From: Natrinema pellirubrum DSM 15624
GTDB taxonomy: Archaea > Halobacteriota > Halobacteria > Halobacteriales > Natrialbaceae
DNA length: 64,000 bases
Assembly (NCBI RefSeq): GCF_000230735.2
Contig: NC_019967.1
Coordinates: 186,001 to 250,000 of the forward strand
Direction of reading: 5' to 3'
In this document: positions 27,623-36,894 of the stretch, piece after piece
How positions within the stretch are numbered: position 1 is the first letter of the stretch
Layout: every line of letters starts with the position of its first letter
The notes under the pieces: generated by a model
Databases searched by the model: none
Seen by the model: only the letters and a program-made list of their open reading frames with translations
What the model was told of the DNA's origin: nothing
Translations under genes and position numbers: made by a program

Positions 27623-29353
27623 TCACACTCGAGCGCGAAGCCGGTCGATACGCTTCTCGGTTGGCGGATGCGTACCGAAGACCCGACGCGCAATAAATCG
27701 TCGCGTCCGATCGAAGAATGGATGTTTCTCCCACGGTGGCGGGACAATAGCGAACGCAGTAGCCGTATCCCGCTCGCGAAGATCCGTCGATGGGCGACGC
27801 TCGAGGTCAGCGTCAAGCGACTCAAGCGCGCTTGCGAGTGCGGCTGGGTCGCCAGTAATCGCGACCGCGCCGTCGTCGGCAGCGTACTCTCGGCCACGGG
27901 AGACGAGAGCGACGTACCACCGGCTGATGGTTCCAACCAACATTGCTAGTGGTTCGACGACAGGGTTGTAGCCGTATCGACTACGAGCGAGCCGTGCAAC
28001 AGCACTGGGCGCTGATAGCGCAGTGAGCACCGCGGCGTCTCGGTTGGCAATGTGGGCGAGTTCGTGAGCGATAGCAGCCTCGAGTTCGTGGTACTCAAGC
28101 GTCTCGATCAACCCCCTAGAGAGAACAAGTGTCGAGACAGCGGGACGATAGCCCACTGTCAGTGCGACGGGTGTTCCGTGCTCGAGTACTCGAATCTCGG
28201 GCGGCGGCAGGTCGACCTGACCAGCGAGTCGAGTAACAATCGACTCGAGGGATGCATTCACATCGACTTTTCGGTCAGAATTAGATCCCGCTGTACCGGC
28301 AATCTGATCGACCGACTCGATGTCCGTGACCGTGAGCGTCTCGAGATCGAATCGGTCCTCGAGATCTCGGAGAACAGCGTTGTTGCCTGTGAACTCTGTG
28401 CGGATTGTAGCGCCGACATGGATGCCAACGAACGCGGCAGCACTCACGGCGGCCACTGAGACGACAACAGTTTCGACTGATACGAGAGTTGCTGCCCAGT
28501 AACTGGCTCCGACTATAACGATTCCTGTGACGGTCACTAGAATGGTCGGTCGTAGATCTGTAGTTTGCTCAAGTTTGGTACGCACCCATTTGACCTCGTC
28601 CGTGATGCCGTAGGCGGCTGCTGGGTCGACAGGTTCCTCCTCGGCGATTTCGGCGGCGCGGTGCTCGATGGCGTCCCGCACCCCATCGACATGATTGGGA
28701 ACGATAATCGATCCGAAAACGAGCCAAACAAGTGCAGCGACAACGAGCAGTGCGAACCCAACCCAATAGGCCATACTGAGGTAGCCGACGATAAAAATCC
28801 CGATGACGAGCCAATTACCGCCGGTCGTGCGCTCACCGTTCACATCGTCTTTCGAACGGATCCATTCGTGGGCAGCCCAGAGGTACCCAGCCATCAGCAA
28901 GTAAAAGAAGCCAAGCAGGACCAAGAGCCCGAACAGCGGAACAGGCAGTACTGAACGAAGGAACGGCAGAGTACTTAGTACAATCAGTAACGACGAAAGT
29001 AACAGCACGTACGAGGCGAGTTCGACAATCCCCTGGGCAAGTGCACCAGCCGGTGCGGAGCGCTCGCGAGCGGTACGAACAGTCCGCAGCGACAATTCGA
29101 CGGCCGCCAAACAAGGCATCCCGACCGCAACTACGAGCGCTACAGCGAGTGGCTCGGCGGCGAGACGGAAATCAGAACCAGAGAGGATCGCTAGTGAGGA
29201 AAGCACCTCAACACCGTAGTGAACCCCAGCGTAGATCGGGACGCCAATCAACAAGAGGACAGCGACGACGACACCACTCGAGAGGAACAGACAGCTAACA
29301 CCGGCGATGACTGTCCGGACAAAAAGGCCAGCACGAGTTGGAAGCGACGTCAT
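27623..29353 (-). CDS. M48-family (HtpX-like) membrane metalloprotease, large form
   Basis: 576 aa from ATG 29353 (MTSLPTRAG); an in-frame extension to 29425 looks non-coding. About eight hydrophobic segments occupy the first two thirds, split by a charged loop (HVDGVRDAIEHRAAEIAEEE). The protease domain follows: zinc motif HELAH in AAIAHELAHIANRDA, the third ligand region in SRGREYAADDGAVAITGDP, and the C-terminal FGTHPPTEKRIDRL typical of HtpX-type enzymes. Such proteins degrade misfolded membrane proteins. The long N-terminal membrane part is larger than in the second M48 protease at 35192. The 3' end converges on the split membrane protein gene. Confidence 0.85.
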   Translation of the reverse strand: MTSLPTRAGLFVRTVIAGVSCLFLSSGVVVAVLLLIGVPIYAGVHYGVEVLSSLAILSGSDFRLAAEPLAVALVVAVGMPCLAAVELSLRTVRTARERSAPAGALAQGIVELASYVLLLSSLLIVLSTLPFLRSVLPVPLFGLLVLLGFFYLLMAGYLWAAHEWIRSKDDVNGERTTGGNWLVIGIFIVGYLSMAYWVGFALLVVAALVWLVFGSIIVPNHVDGVRDAIEHRAAEIAEEEPVDPAAAYGITDEVKWVRTKLEQTTDLRPTILVTVTGIVIVGASYWAATLVSVETVVVSVAAVSAAAFVGIHVGATIRTEFTGNNAVLRDLEDRFDLETLTVTDIESVDQIAGTAGSNSDRKVDVNASLESIVTRLAGQVDLPPPEIRVLEHGTPVALTVGYRPAVSTLVLSRGLIETLEYHELEAAIAHELAHIANRDAAVLTALSAPSAVARLARSRYGYNPVVEPLAMLVGTISRWYVALVSRGREYAADDGAVAITGDPAALASALESLDADLERRPSTDLRERDTATAFAIVPPPWEKHPFFDRTRRFIARRVFGTHPPTEKRIDRLRARV

Positions 29354-29463
29354 GACGGATTTCACCTCGAATAATTGAGAACCGGACGGACTAGAGGGGA
29401 ACCAAGATAATGCATGTCGTTTCAAGAATTAACCTCGAGTGACAAATAGATACCCGACCGATT

Positions 29464-29478
29464 GAGCGTGTCATAGAA
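29464..29478 (+). repeat. Solitary end of the 1069-bp IS family
   Basis: GAGCGTGTCATAGAA is a perfect match to the 15-bp TIR of the elements at 9948 and 17560, but no inward-facing partner was found within the next kilobase. It is probably a relic of a deleted element or MITE. Confidence 0.7.
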
Positions 29479-29614
29479 CTCTTCTCGTACCTTGTACCTT
29501 TTGGAGTGCTAGATATAGAGGGTGAATTCAGTAGGATAACTCCGGTTGGCTCACAGCACCAGTGGTAATCTAACAATCAGTCTCACTACTGTGAATTCAA
29601 AGAGCGACCTTCGA

Positions 29615-29914
29615 TTACCCAATGATGTACTCCGGAACGAGGAACATAATGGCGAGAAAACAGACCAATACGAGGATGGCTGTGAGACGCAGTAGACCAG
29701 CCGCCCGTCGTCGAGTTTTCGGAAGAGATTCAGCAATTCCGGACAGCGCAGTTCCGACGATAAAGAATAGTACCCACGGGACTTCTCCAGCGTCGCCGAC
29801 ACTCCAGGCATACACGAATATACACAAGAAGGAGAACGACGCGCCAAACTGGACGAGTGAGCTGGGCCAGCCTTGTGGCTCGTTAAACAGAACGTCGCTG
29901 ATATAGGGGACCAT
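29615..29914 (-). CDS. Small three-helix membrane protein
   Basis: 99 aa. It starts MVPYISDVLFNEPQGWPSS and has three hydrophobic segments: residues about 21-38 (VQFGASFSFLCIFVYAW), 46-62 (PWVLFFIVGTALSGIA) and 75-95 (LLRLTAILVLVCFLAIMF), with a basic loop KTRRR between the second and third. No known family recognised. The regular topology supports coding. Confidence 0.6.
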   Translation of the reverse strand: MVPYISDVLFNEPQGWPSSLVQFGASFSFLCIFVYAWSVGDAGEVPWVLFFIVGTALSGIAESLPKTRRRAAGLLRLTAILVLVCFLAIMFLVPEYIIG

Positions 29915-29934
29915 AGTCGATGTATTCCTGTTAA

Positions 29935-30280
29935 AGATACAAAATGATTACTTAATGTGATTCCAGTGGACCGTCTTTTCCCGTGCTACGCGATTCCACT
30001 GCAGGAACTGGGAGATAACATACTTCGAGATTCGCACGCTCGATCTAACAACTGGTTCGCTGAATGTCATATGAAAATAATTCCTTGTGGGAAGCTCCAT
30101 CACACGCTTGACACGACCAAAAATGAGATCAATTAAAGGCGGGATGACTTCTTGGAAACCTTCTCAAAATGCAGCTGGTTTCACCACATTCTTTGCTCTC
30201 CCAGATCACGCTATCTGCTAACGAGAAGGAATATCCTATGCATAATTATTTGTAAGTTTGGTTAGCTATTTGGTTAAATA
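29935..30280. other. Intergenic region without identifiable gene
   Basis: Mixed composition, becoming AT-rich toward 30240-30280, where the sequence before the next ATG could hold a promoter. No repeat or protein-like frame was seen. Confidence 0.4.
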
Positions 30281-30475
30281 ATGTCTAGTAAAGGAGTAGG
30301 AATGTTGGGCAGAATACGATCTTTGATTGGAGCTCCAATTATTGCACTAATCCTAGTTTACATAGATAATAATATCTTTGGCTTACCTTTTTATTTGATA
30401 TTAATTTTGGCCATTATAATATCGGTAGTGGTGAATGAAATAGTGCCAAAGGAGATAAAGAAAATACGTGAATAG
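30281..30475 (+). CDS. Tiny two-helix membrane protein, low GC
   Basis: 64 aa. MSSKGVGMLGRIRSLIGAPI leads into a hydrophobic hairpin (IIALILVYID and FYLILILAIIISVVV) and a charged tail (NEIVPKEIKKIRE). Base composition is strikingly AT-rich and the protein is basic rather than acidic, unlike neighbouring genes, suggesting foreign (perhaps viral) origin. Function unknown. It converges with the minus-strand gene ending at 30479. Confidence 0.5.
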   Translation: MSSKGVGMLGRIRSLIGAPIIALILVYIDNNIFGLPFYLILILAIIISVVVNEIVPKEIKKIRE

Positions 30476-30478
30476 ACA

Positions 30479-30712
30479 CTAATAGGATGACAGCCACCTC
30501 AGTGGAAACTGCTCGACTGCCAGTACAAGCCGGTAAAGCAGATAGACAACAGCGAGCCAGAGTCCTATCGAGAGTAGTCCACCCCAAAAGACAAGCCATG
30601 CGAATATCGCTGTCGTTGTAAGTACGGTGTAGAATAGACTTCCAGCAAGAAGCACGATAATCGCGGGAACAGTAAACCGTGGAATCTTTTCTTGGAGGGG
30701 TTCCACACTCAT
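30479..30712 (-). CDS. Tiny two-helix membrane protein
   Basis: 77 aa. A basic start (MSVEPLQEKIPRFTV) is followed by two long hydrophobic segments (PAIIVLLAGSLFYTVL with TTAIFAWLVFWGG, and LSIGLWLAVVYLLYRLVLAV) and a short basic tail. No family recognised. It is separated by 134 bp from another minus-strand mini-gene upstream (30847-31017). Confidence 0.55.
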   Translation of the reverse strand: MSVEPLQEKIPRFTVPAIIVLLAGSLFYTVLTTTAIFAWLVFWGGLLSIGLWLAVVYLLYRLVLAVEQFPLRWLSSY

Positions 30713-30846
30713 ATTCCCTTGTCATCACCTCAATATTAAATGTTTTATGAGCTTCAACCTTGCATACCATGTTCGGACAGTACGCACACGTAGTTACCGG
30801 TCAGTACAGAGGATACACGAATCAGTCACTGTAGTGACTGCAAATA

Positions 30847-31017
30847 CTATTCGGCGGAACCCTCACGGTAAATCTCACCACCGACGATTAACGTTCCAAA
30901 CAGAACTGACAGTACTCCAAGAGGCCAGAACAACCCGTGAAAATCGAAGAGGATAGCTAAAGAGACACCCGCGATGGTCAATTGCATTCCAGCGATTGCA
31001 TTTAGAATCTGACTCAT
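30847..31017 (-). CDS. 56-aa two-helix membrane protein
   Basis: The frame ATG 31017 to TAG 30847 reads MSQILNAIAGMQLTIAGVSL followed by AILFDFHGLFWPLGVLSV, LFGTLIVGGEIY and a short acidic end. Two hydrophobic segments with a central FDFHG turn give a hairpin. It lies 48 bp from the end of IS66 copy C, so its upstream region has been replaced by the element. Function unknown. Confidence 0.5.
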   Translation of the reverse strand: MSQILNAIAGMQLTIAGVSLAILFDFHGLFWPLGVLSVLFGTLIVGGEIYREGSAE

Positions 31018-31072
31018 TGGTAAATGAAGATGTTGTTCGCCGCCCTTTACGGTTCCGTTCTATAAGCATCTG

Positions 31073-32722
31073 GTACGTGTTTACCCCGAGGTCTCAACAA
31101 CCGGCACAGTCTGCTCTCGTGAGATCATTTCGTTGTCGTGGACAACCCGCGTAAGTTCCTCGTATGGGTTGCGTCCCTGCTGGCGCCACGTCGCCAGCAG
31201 GGACAAGATCGTCTCGTGAACGAACATGCCACGGTCGTTCCGGAGTGTTCCGATGATTTTCCGGAGAACAACAGGTTCACGAAGGGCGTTTTCTGCGGCA
31301 TTGTTCGTCGGGGAGACCGCTGGCTCACCGACGAAGGTGAGCCAGTGGTCGAGTCCACCTTCGATCTTCCCGAGGAGTGTTGCCACTGGTTCGTCGGTCA
31401 CTGACCGCTCAACGAGCGATCTGAGGCCGTCCTGACACGCTCGATGCATCTGTGCTCTCGCACGAGGATCTGGGTCGGTCTCCAGCCACGACTGGAGACC
31501 GACGAACATCTGCTTGAGATACCGGTACACCGGTTCTGCCTCCTCGTGGTCACTAGCAACGTCTTCAGCCTCCCGGAGAAGATGTGCCCAGCACCGCTGA
31601 AGCGTACTGCTGAACGCTGGATACGCCGTCCACCCATCACAGATGACCGTTCCCGCGAAGTCCTCGCCAAGGACTTCCGCGGGAACATCACTCCCACGAC
31701 TCTCTCTGACCGCGTACAGCGTATGCTCGTCCGTCCGAAACGTCCAGATCCACGCTTGGTCACCGTCACGCTTGATGCCGGTTTCGTCAACGTGGACGAT
31801 TTCAGCCTCCTGAATCTCTCGACGGATCTGCTCGTACTCACAGCGACCGGCGCGCGCAGCGCGCTCGGTCGCGTGCCACGCGGATGCACCTGAGAGTTCG
31901 AGTCCGTGAAGTTGCTCGAAGCGGTCCGTGATTTTCCGGTAGGGAAGGCGGTGATCGTACCGTGACAGGGCAGATTGCGCGATGACGTTCACCCCGAACT
32001 GCCCCTCATCGGGGCAGTCGGGGTGAGTCGCAACCGTCTCAGTTCCACAGGAGTCGCATTGGTAGCGGTGTCGGTTGTACTGGGTGACTTCTGGTGGCTG
32101 TGGATCCGGGACTTCCTCGACGAGTCGGGGGCTGACGCCCACCGACTCGTCGAAGTGGTCGCCACACTCGGGACAACAGTCAGAGGTGACCTCGATTTCT
32201 TCATCAGGATCGGGCGGAGAGCGCCACTCCGGGTTGTGACCGTCCTTTCGACCGGGAGTACCACCATCAGTTCGGACATCGTCGTCTTCGTCGTCCTGCG
32301 AGGTCGGGGACTCGTCGGTCCCCGACCGTCGCTTACTGGGTGGAGTGTGTGGATTCTCGTACTTCCGGAGACGTGTTTCGAGTTCTTCGATCCGCTCTTG
32401 CTGCTCTTCGATCCGCTCTTGCTGCTCTTCGATCCGTTCGTTCTGTTCCTCGATCCGCTTGTCCTTCTGGGCAATCTTCTCTTCCAGCTCGTCGATTCGC
32501 TCCTCCATCTGGAGAAACCGCGAGAGGAGTTCGTCCTTGGAGAGATCGTCCCAGCTCATCGATTCCACCTCGAAACGACGACAGCAGGGCCGACGGGATG
32601 GTCTCCGGGCAGCGGAGACCATCCCTGAGAATGTAGACTGACTCCCTGCTGACAGACCATGTATCTGTCACAGGCCACCACCTACGAGACAGTGACGAAA
32701 TCAGACGGGGCTAAACACGTAC
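31073..32722 (-). mobile_element. IS66-family element, copy C (1650 bp)
   Basis: Same ends as copies A and B. Target duplication AGCATCTG (31065-31072 and 32723-32730). It inserted in intergenic DNA between a 56-aa membrane protein gene and the propeller lipoprotein gene. Confidence 0.92.
31081..32559 (-). CDS. IS66-family transposase (TnpC), copy C
   Basis: 492 aa, the same protein as copies A and B, full-length. Confidence 0.9.
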   Translation of the reverse strand: MSWDDLSKDELLSRFLQMEERIDELEEKIAQKDKRIEEQNERIEEQQERIEEQQERIEELETRLRKYENPHTPPSKRRSGTDESPTSQDDEDDDVRTDGGTPGRKDGHNPEWRSPPDPDEEIEVTSDCCPECGDHFDESVGVSPRLVEEVPDPQPPEVTQYNRHRYQCDSCGTETVATHPDCPDEGQFGVNVIAQSALSRYDHRLPYRKITDRFEQLHGLELSGASAWHATERAARAGRCEYEQIRREIQEAEIVHVDETGIKRDGDQAWIWTFRTDEHTLYAVRESRGSDVPAEVLGEDFAGTVICDGWTAYPAFSSTLQRCWAHLLREAEDVASDHEEAEPVYRYLKQMFVGLQSWLETDPDPRARAQMHRACQDGLRSLVERSVTDEPVATLLGKIEGGLDHWLTFVGEPAVSPTNNAAENALREPVVLRKIIGTLRNDRGMFVHETILSLLATWRQQGRNPYEELTRVVHDNEMISREQTVPVVETSG

Positions 32723-32855
32723 AGCATCTGTAGTTACCGCGAGCGCTGCGTCCGCGAACATCTCGAGGTTCTGGAACCGTGGTATCCGGCTTCGAGAAGA
32801 CCTTACTGGCGGATGAGTCCTCGTCTCCGACAACGCTCGTGACGTGCGACCAAAA

Positions 32856-32866
32856 CATATATTTTA
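32856..32866 (+). promoter_or_regulatory. TATA box of the propeller lipoprotein gene
   Basis: CATATATTTTA centred about 28 bp upstream of the ATG at 32889 predicts a leaderless transcript and favours that start over the GTG at 32844. Confidence 0.55.
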
Positions 32867-32888
32867 CAATTTTGTCACTCTTGTACCA

Positions 32889-34205
32889 ATGCCCTCTACC
32901 CGCCGGTCGATTCTCGCAACGTGTACCACCGGGATCGGTGCACTCGCAGGGTGCATCTCGACCGAGAAACCGACCGCCGACGGCAACTGGCCCAGACGCA
33001 CGCTAAATAATGCCCACACTGGGTACTCGACCACAGAGGGTCCGACGACGGACCTCCACACAGTCTGGTACCAAGAGCGCAGCAGCGTAGTCAATCCCTC
33101 ACCGGTCGTCGATGATGGTGTGCTCTACTTTGCCTACTCACAGGCATCGCGAGGTGACAAACGCGGTGGGGCGTGGATCGAGGCGTTCGACGCAGCGACC
33201 GGCGACTCTCGGTGGACGACCGAACTCTTCCGGACCGACGAGCGCCACTATTTATACCACTCGGACTCGACGGTCGTCGATGAGGACCGGTTGTTCCTCC
33301 AGACCAAGCCTGGGCTGACGATGCTCACCACCGATGGTGAGATTCGGTGGACTTTCGACAATCTCTATCGCGGCCAGCAAAAGCCTGATGTCGTCACGCC
33401 CGTCGTGACTGACGACATAGTCGTGACGGGAACGTACGATACACTCGTCGAAGACCGTCAGGAGGAAATCGTCTTCGGCATTGATCCCGCGACCGGGAAC
33501 GAACGCTGGAACGTGCCATTCTCCGAGTGGGACGGGATGTGGCAACTGGCTGGGACCGACAACGTGGTCTACGTTGCGTTCGACAGTGGCGGACTTGTTG
33601 CACTCGATATGGCGACAGGTGTGGAACGCTGGCGCTGGAAAGGGCCTCTCAACGGCACCCCAACCGTCGTCGACGACCTGCTACTTGTGCCACTCCGACG
33701 GGGCAACGAGCACACGCTCGTCGCAATAGACCGTCGTGATCGCTCGCTTCGCTGGCGGCAGTCGATCGGGGTCCACTGGGCCGAGGCGGAATTTACCGTC
33801 GCTGATGGGTTGATCTATCACGTCGCAAACTACGGCCTCGAGGCCCGCCGGCTCGAGACTGGTGAGCGAGTGTGGCGCTTCGGTGGCGACGTTGATGACA
33901 AAGATCAGCGCAGGTTCTCGCCGGACAAACCGTATATGGGCCTCGACTCTACGCCGGTCGTTTCTGGTGATGCAGTCTACGCGCTGGGGTGGATCCAGCG
34001 TGATACGACGTACGTCCACCTGTTTGTCGTCGACGCTGCAACGGGCGAGGAACTCGGTCGTGCGGAGATGGGCCACAACGAGCAAGCCAGGACAGGGACC
34101 CCAGCAGTTACCTCCGACCTCGTCTTCGTCGGATCGAACAACGGGAATCTCTACGCATTCGGCGAGTGCTCGTTCGAGATCGCCGGTCGCTGTCTGTTTG
34201 GCTGA
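32889..34205 (+). CDS. PQQ-type beta-propeller lipoprotein, Tat-exported
   Basis: 438 aa from ATG 32889 (MPSTRRSILATCTTGIGALA), with a twin-arginine and a lipobox ending LAGC, so it is exported folded and lipid-anchored. The mature part consists of repeated blades with the PQQ-like signature: DAATGDSRWTTELF, DGEIRWTFD, DPATGNERWNVPF, DMATGVERWRWKG, RDRSLRWRQSIG, LETGERVWRFGG and DAATGEELGRAE. Such propellers commonly act as binding scaffolds (BamB-like) rather than enzymes; no metal or PQQ site can be assigned. It is a single gene facing the Yip1/M48 pair. Confidence 0.8.
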   Translation: MPSTRRSILATCTTGIGALAGCISTEKPTADGNWPRRTLNNAHTGYSTTEGPTTDLHTVWYQERSSVVNPSPVVDDGVLYFAYSQASRGDKRGGAWIEAFDAATGDSRWTTELFRTDERHYLYHSDSTVVDEDRLFLQTKPGLTMLTTDGEIRWTFDNLYRGQQKPDVVTPVVTDDIVVTGTYDTLVEDRQEEIVFGIDPATGNERWNVPFSEWDGMWQLAGTDNVVYVAFDSGGLVALDMATGVERWRWKGPLNGTPTVVDDLLLVPLRRGNEHTLVAIDRRDRSLRWRQSIGVHWAEAEFTVADGLIYHVANYGLEARRLETGERVWRFGGDVDDKDQRRFSPDKPYMGLDSTPVVSGDAVYALGWIQRDTTYVHLFVVDAATGEELGRAEMGHNEQARTGTPAVTSDLVFVGSNNGNLYAFGECSFEIAGRCLFG

Positions 34206-34475
34206 CGCACACGGACGGATAGCCACCAGATGTGTGGCGCAACAGGTGTCAGTAGCATCCCCGACCGGCGAAATACTGACAGACTTGCGCCCTCCATTCG
34301 GCACGCTTCCGTAGACATCACTCGAGCCAGATAGAACCCTCGCTGCTTGATAAGCAGGCGTAGTTGACGCAAGATGCCATCATCTGCTGTAAGTATCGAT
34401 CCGATAGTTCCTAAGGTCAAGACAATAATATAGATATCATAACACTTTACCAGGAACCAATAGTCGTTCAACACA

Positions 34476-35186
34476 ATGCCGCCCTTCACACCACTTTTCC
34501 ACCCTGATCGGTTCTTCGCCGAGCGGGACTTCCGCACCAGACGCATTATAGCCGTCAGTCTCCTACTTGTCTTCTCGCACCCGATCGGGGTATGGGGTAT
34601 CAGTTGGATACTCCAGGATCGTATTGACGGGACAGTTATGATCGATAATCCAAACCGACCGTCAGAGAGTTTCTGCAAGGCTTCCCCGGGATCAATAGAG
34701 ACAGGGTGTGATGCACCCGCTCAGGTTGACCGAAACGTCGATACTCTCCTCTCAGAGGCTACTGGTCAAGTCATCGGACTTGTCTTCCTTGGCATACTCA
34801 TTGTGATCGTTCTAGCAGGCTGTCTGCTCCATGCGGGGTCATGGTTGCTTGGCGGTGAGGGCGGGGCAGCGACATCATTCGCTGTCGCGATCTGGGGGCT
34901 GGTCCCGATCCTGTTCAATCTTCTCCTCGGTGTTGGCCTCCTCTACATGATGATTGACCCTGTGACGGTGACGCCAGATAGTAATCCGACCGTGTGGATG
35001 GACGAGTTCCGAGCGGACCTCAAACCGTTAGAACAGTTGAAACCGCTATTCACCGGAATCACAACTCTGTGGAGTGGGATAATCTGGCGATTTGGACTTC
35101 TGCACAAACGAGGGTTAGCACCGGGAGAGGCGACCGGTCTGGCCGGAAGTGTAGCATTGGTCTTCTGGTTACTCACCCTCATTTAA
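34476..35186 (+). CDS. Yip1-like polytopic membrane protein
   Basis: 236 aa. The N-terminal LFHPDRFFAERDFRTRRIIA is typical of haloarchaeal Yip1-domain proteins (Px-x-FF start). About five hydrophobic segments: residues 25-46, 100-120, 130-155, 190-210 and 218-236. An Asp/Asn-rich loop with two Cys (SFCKASPGSIETGCDAP) probably faces outside. Its stop lies 5 bp before the M48 protease ATG, so the two are probably co-transcribed; I recall Yip1-like proteins next to HtpX-like proteases in haloarchaea. Confidence 0.7.
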   Translation: MPPFTPLFHPDRFFAERDFRTRRIIAVSLLLVFSHPIGVWGISWILQDRIDGTVMIDNPNRPSESFCKASPGSIETGCDAPAQVDRNVDTLLSEATGQVIGLVFLGILIVIVLAGCLLHAGSWLLGGEGGAATSFAVAIWGLVPILFNLLLGVGLLYMMIDPVTVTPDSNPTVWMDEFRADLKPLEQLKPLFTGITTLWSGIIWRFGLLHKRGLAPGEATGLAGSVALVFWLLTLI

Positions 35187-35191
35187 CTACC

Positions 35192-36169
35192 ATGCCCTCC
35201 AGACCAACCACTCTTCAATTACGGATGGTCGCTGCCCTCCTTGGACTCGCCCTCGTCTTAGTTGGATTCCTTGTGGGTGTTTGGGTTGTGTTCTACGGTG
35301 TGCTCGTCCTTCTTGAGATTGCGAATGCCCTTCAGATAGCAGTCATTGTTACTGTTGCAACGCTTGTGACGATCGGCTATCTCGAGTACAGGCAGCTCGA
35401 AACGATCGAACGACGTGCAGATGCCTATCCAGTGGATCGAGAGACGGCACCGGAATTGTATCAAATAACAACGCGAGTTGCTGCCCAACTCAACGTCCCT
35501 GTCCCAACGATTGCTATCTCAGACCGAGATGTACCTGAAGCATTAGCGATTGGGTTCCGACCAGAAAACATCCATCTGGTGCTCTCTCTTGGGACAATCA
35601 AGGCACTGGATGGACAGGAGGAACTCGAGGCAGTGATTGCGCACGAACTCGCTCACGTCAGAAACCGAGACGCGATGATCATGACGGTTGTGTCACTTCC
35701 TGTTGTTCTCGCTAATGGACTGCGATCACGAATCACACAGATAGAAAATCCAGGGGCAGTTGGTATTGTGACCGTACCGCTTGGGTTTTTATCAACCGGC
35801 GTTTGGGTTGTCGGGAGAACGATCACAGCTCGTCTGTCTCGAGCCAGAGAACGAGCGGCAGATCAGGCAGCGACGGAGGTTACCGGATCACCTGCTGCCC
35901 TCGCCATCGCACTCCAACGACTCGATGACGAAATCGCAGACACACCGACTCGTGACCTTCGTGAAGCTTCGAGTGTCTCTTCGTTATCTGTTCTGCCACT
36001 TGATCCAAAGGAACCTGAAAAAGTCATGCTTGGACCAGACGGAGACACTGAGCCGTCGTATTGGTGGCTCAGACGGTGGACACACCGACTCAAACGCTAT
36101 CTCTTTGGAACACACCCACCAACCGACGAACGAATCAAGGCGCTCTCAGAACTCGAGCGCAAACAGTGA
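35192..36169 (+). CDS. M48-family (HtpX-like) membrane metalloprotease, short form
   Basis: 325 aa from ATG 35192 (MPSRPTTLQL). Two adjacent membrane segments (residues about 11-38 and 42-63) are followed by the protease domain. The zinc-binding HELAH is at 151-155 in AVIAHELAHVRNRDA, the third ligand region is RERAADQAATEVTG, and a membrane-like segment (VGIVTVPLGFLSTGVWVVG) lies between. The C-terminal FGTHPPTDERIKALSEL is the usual HtpX ending. Role: membrane protein quality control. It is translationally close to the Yip1-like gene and is the second M48 enzyme within 9 kb. Confidence 0.87.
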   Translation: MPSRPTTLQLRMVAALLGLALVLVGFLVGVWVVFYGVLVLLEIANALQIAVIVTVATLVTIGYLEYRQLETIERRADAYPVDRETAPELYQITTRVAAQLNVPVPTIAISDRDVPEALAIGFRPENIHLVLSLGTIKALDGQEELEAVIAHELAHVRNRDAMIMTVVSLPVVLANGLRSRITQIENPGAVGIVTVPLGFLSTGVWVVGRTITARLSRARERAADQAATEVTGSPAALAIALQRLDDEIADTPTRDLREASSVSSLSVLPLDPKEPEKVMLGPDGDTEPSYWWLRRWTHRLKRYLFGTHPPTDERIKALSELERKQ

Positions 36170-36517
36170 ACCGCCTCGAGGCACTCGGCCTGCCCTTCCT
36201 ATAGAGAAGAAGGACTTACAGTCTTCCGTGTTCGGGACGGTATTATCGCCCAAGAAGACTACCGTCGGCGTACTTTTCCTCGTACTCGGTATCGTCGGCG
36301 ATAAGACTCTGATAGTCCACTCGAGCATGACTCCGTGTTCTCAAGGTCTTGACGCTAGCTGGAGTGTACTGCATCTAGCAAGACGGCGAGAGACTCGAGA
36401 GTGGCACCGCGGTCGAATCGACAGTCGACGAAAAGCGCTTTTTAACGGCTCGCCTTGTCTTGAATGTAGTATGGATGCACTCCTGCCTATAGCAGTACAT
36501 ACGGCGAGGTGGCCACC
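36170..36517. other. Intergenic region, no gene recognised
   Basis: Open frames exist but show no haloarchaeal protein composition. An A-T step around 36430-36450 (AAAAGCGCTTTTTAACGG) could be the promoter of the winged-helix gene at 36518. No repeats were found. Confidence 0.35.
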
Positions 36518-36814
36518 ATGAGCAGTTCCACGGCCGAAGCCGAACTCAACGAGGACGAGCGAGCGGGTCTCGAGCTCATCCGCGAGTCCGGCGGCATCCA
36601 CCAGAGCGATTTCTGGAAGGAACTGGAATTCTCCTCGCACAAGGGCAGTCGGATCGTCGAATCGCTCGTTGAAAAGGAACTGGTCGATCGAGAGGAAACC
36701 GTTTACAGGGGCCACAACACCTACTTCATCTCGCCGACCGCACGAGACCTCGATTTCAGACTGCTGATGGCCGGCAATATGCTCTCACCGTTTGTCGGTG
36801 AGGAAGATGATTGA
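36518..36814 (+). CDS. MarR-like winged-helix DNA-binding protein
   Basis: 98 aa from ATG 36518 (MSSSTAEAELNEDER). The core LELIRESGGIHQSDFWKELE, SSHKGSRIVESLVEKELV and REETVYRGHNTYFISPT forms a typical wHTH with recognition helix HKGSRIVESLV and a wing. An acidic tail follows. It is a likely local transcription regulator, its targets unknown. Immediately downstream lies the decayed partition gene fragment. Confidence 0.7.
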   Translation: MSSSTAEAELNEDERAGLELIRESGGIHQSDFWKELEFSSHKGSRIVESLVEKELVDREETVYRGHNTYFISPTARDLDFRLLMAGNMLSPFVGEEDD

Positions 36815-36894
36815 TCCTAACAGTGACGCCTTCTCGCAGTGGATCATGAACCTCGCGTACGAGGAGTAGTAGTCACGATCGCCGCTCGAAATCG

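Noticed and set aside
35781-36521. 246-codon frame overlapping the short M48 protease
   Set aside because: It is a different frame of the protease gene and of non-coding DNA, without motifs.
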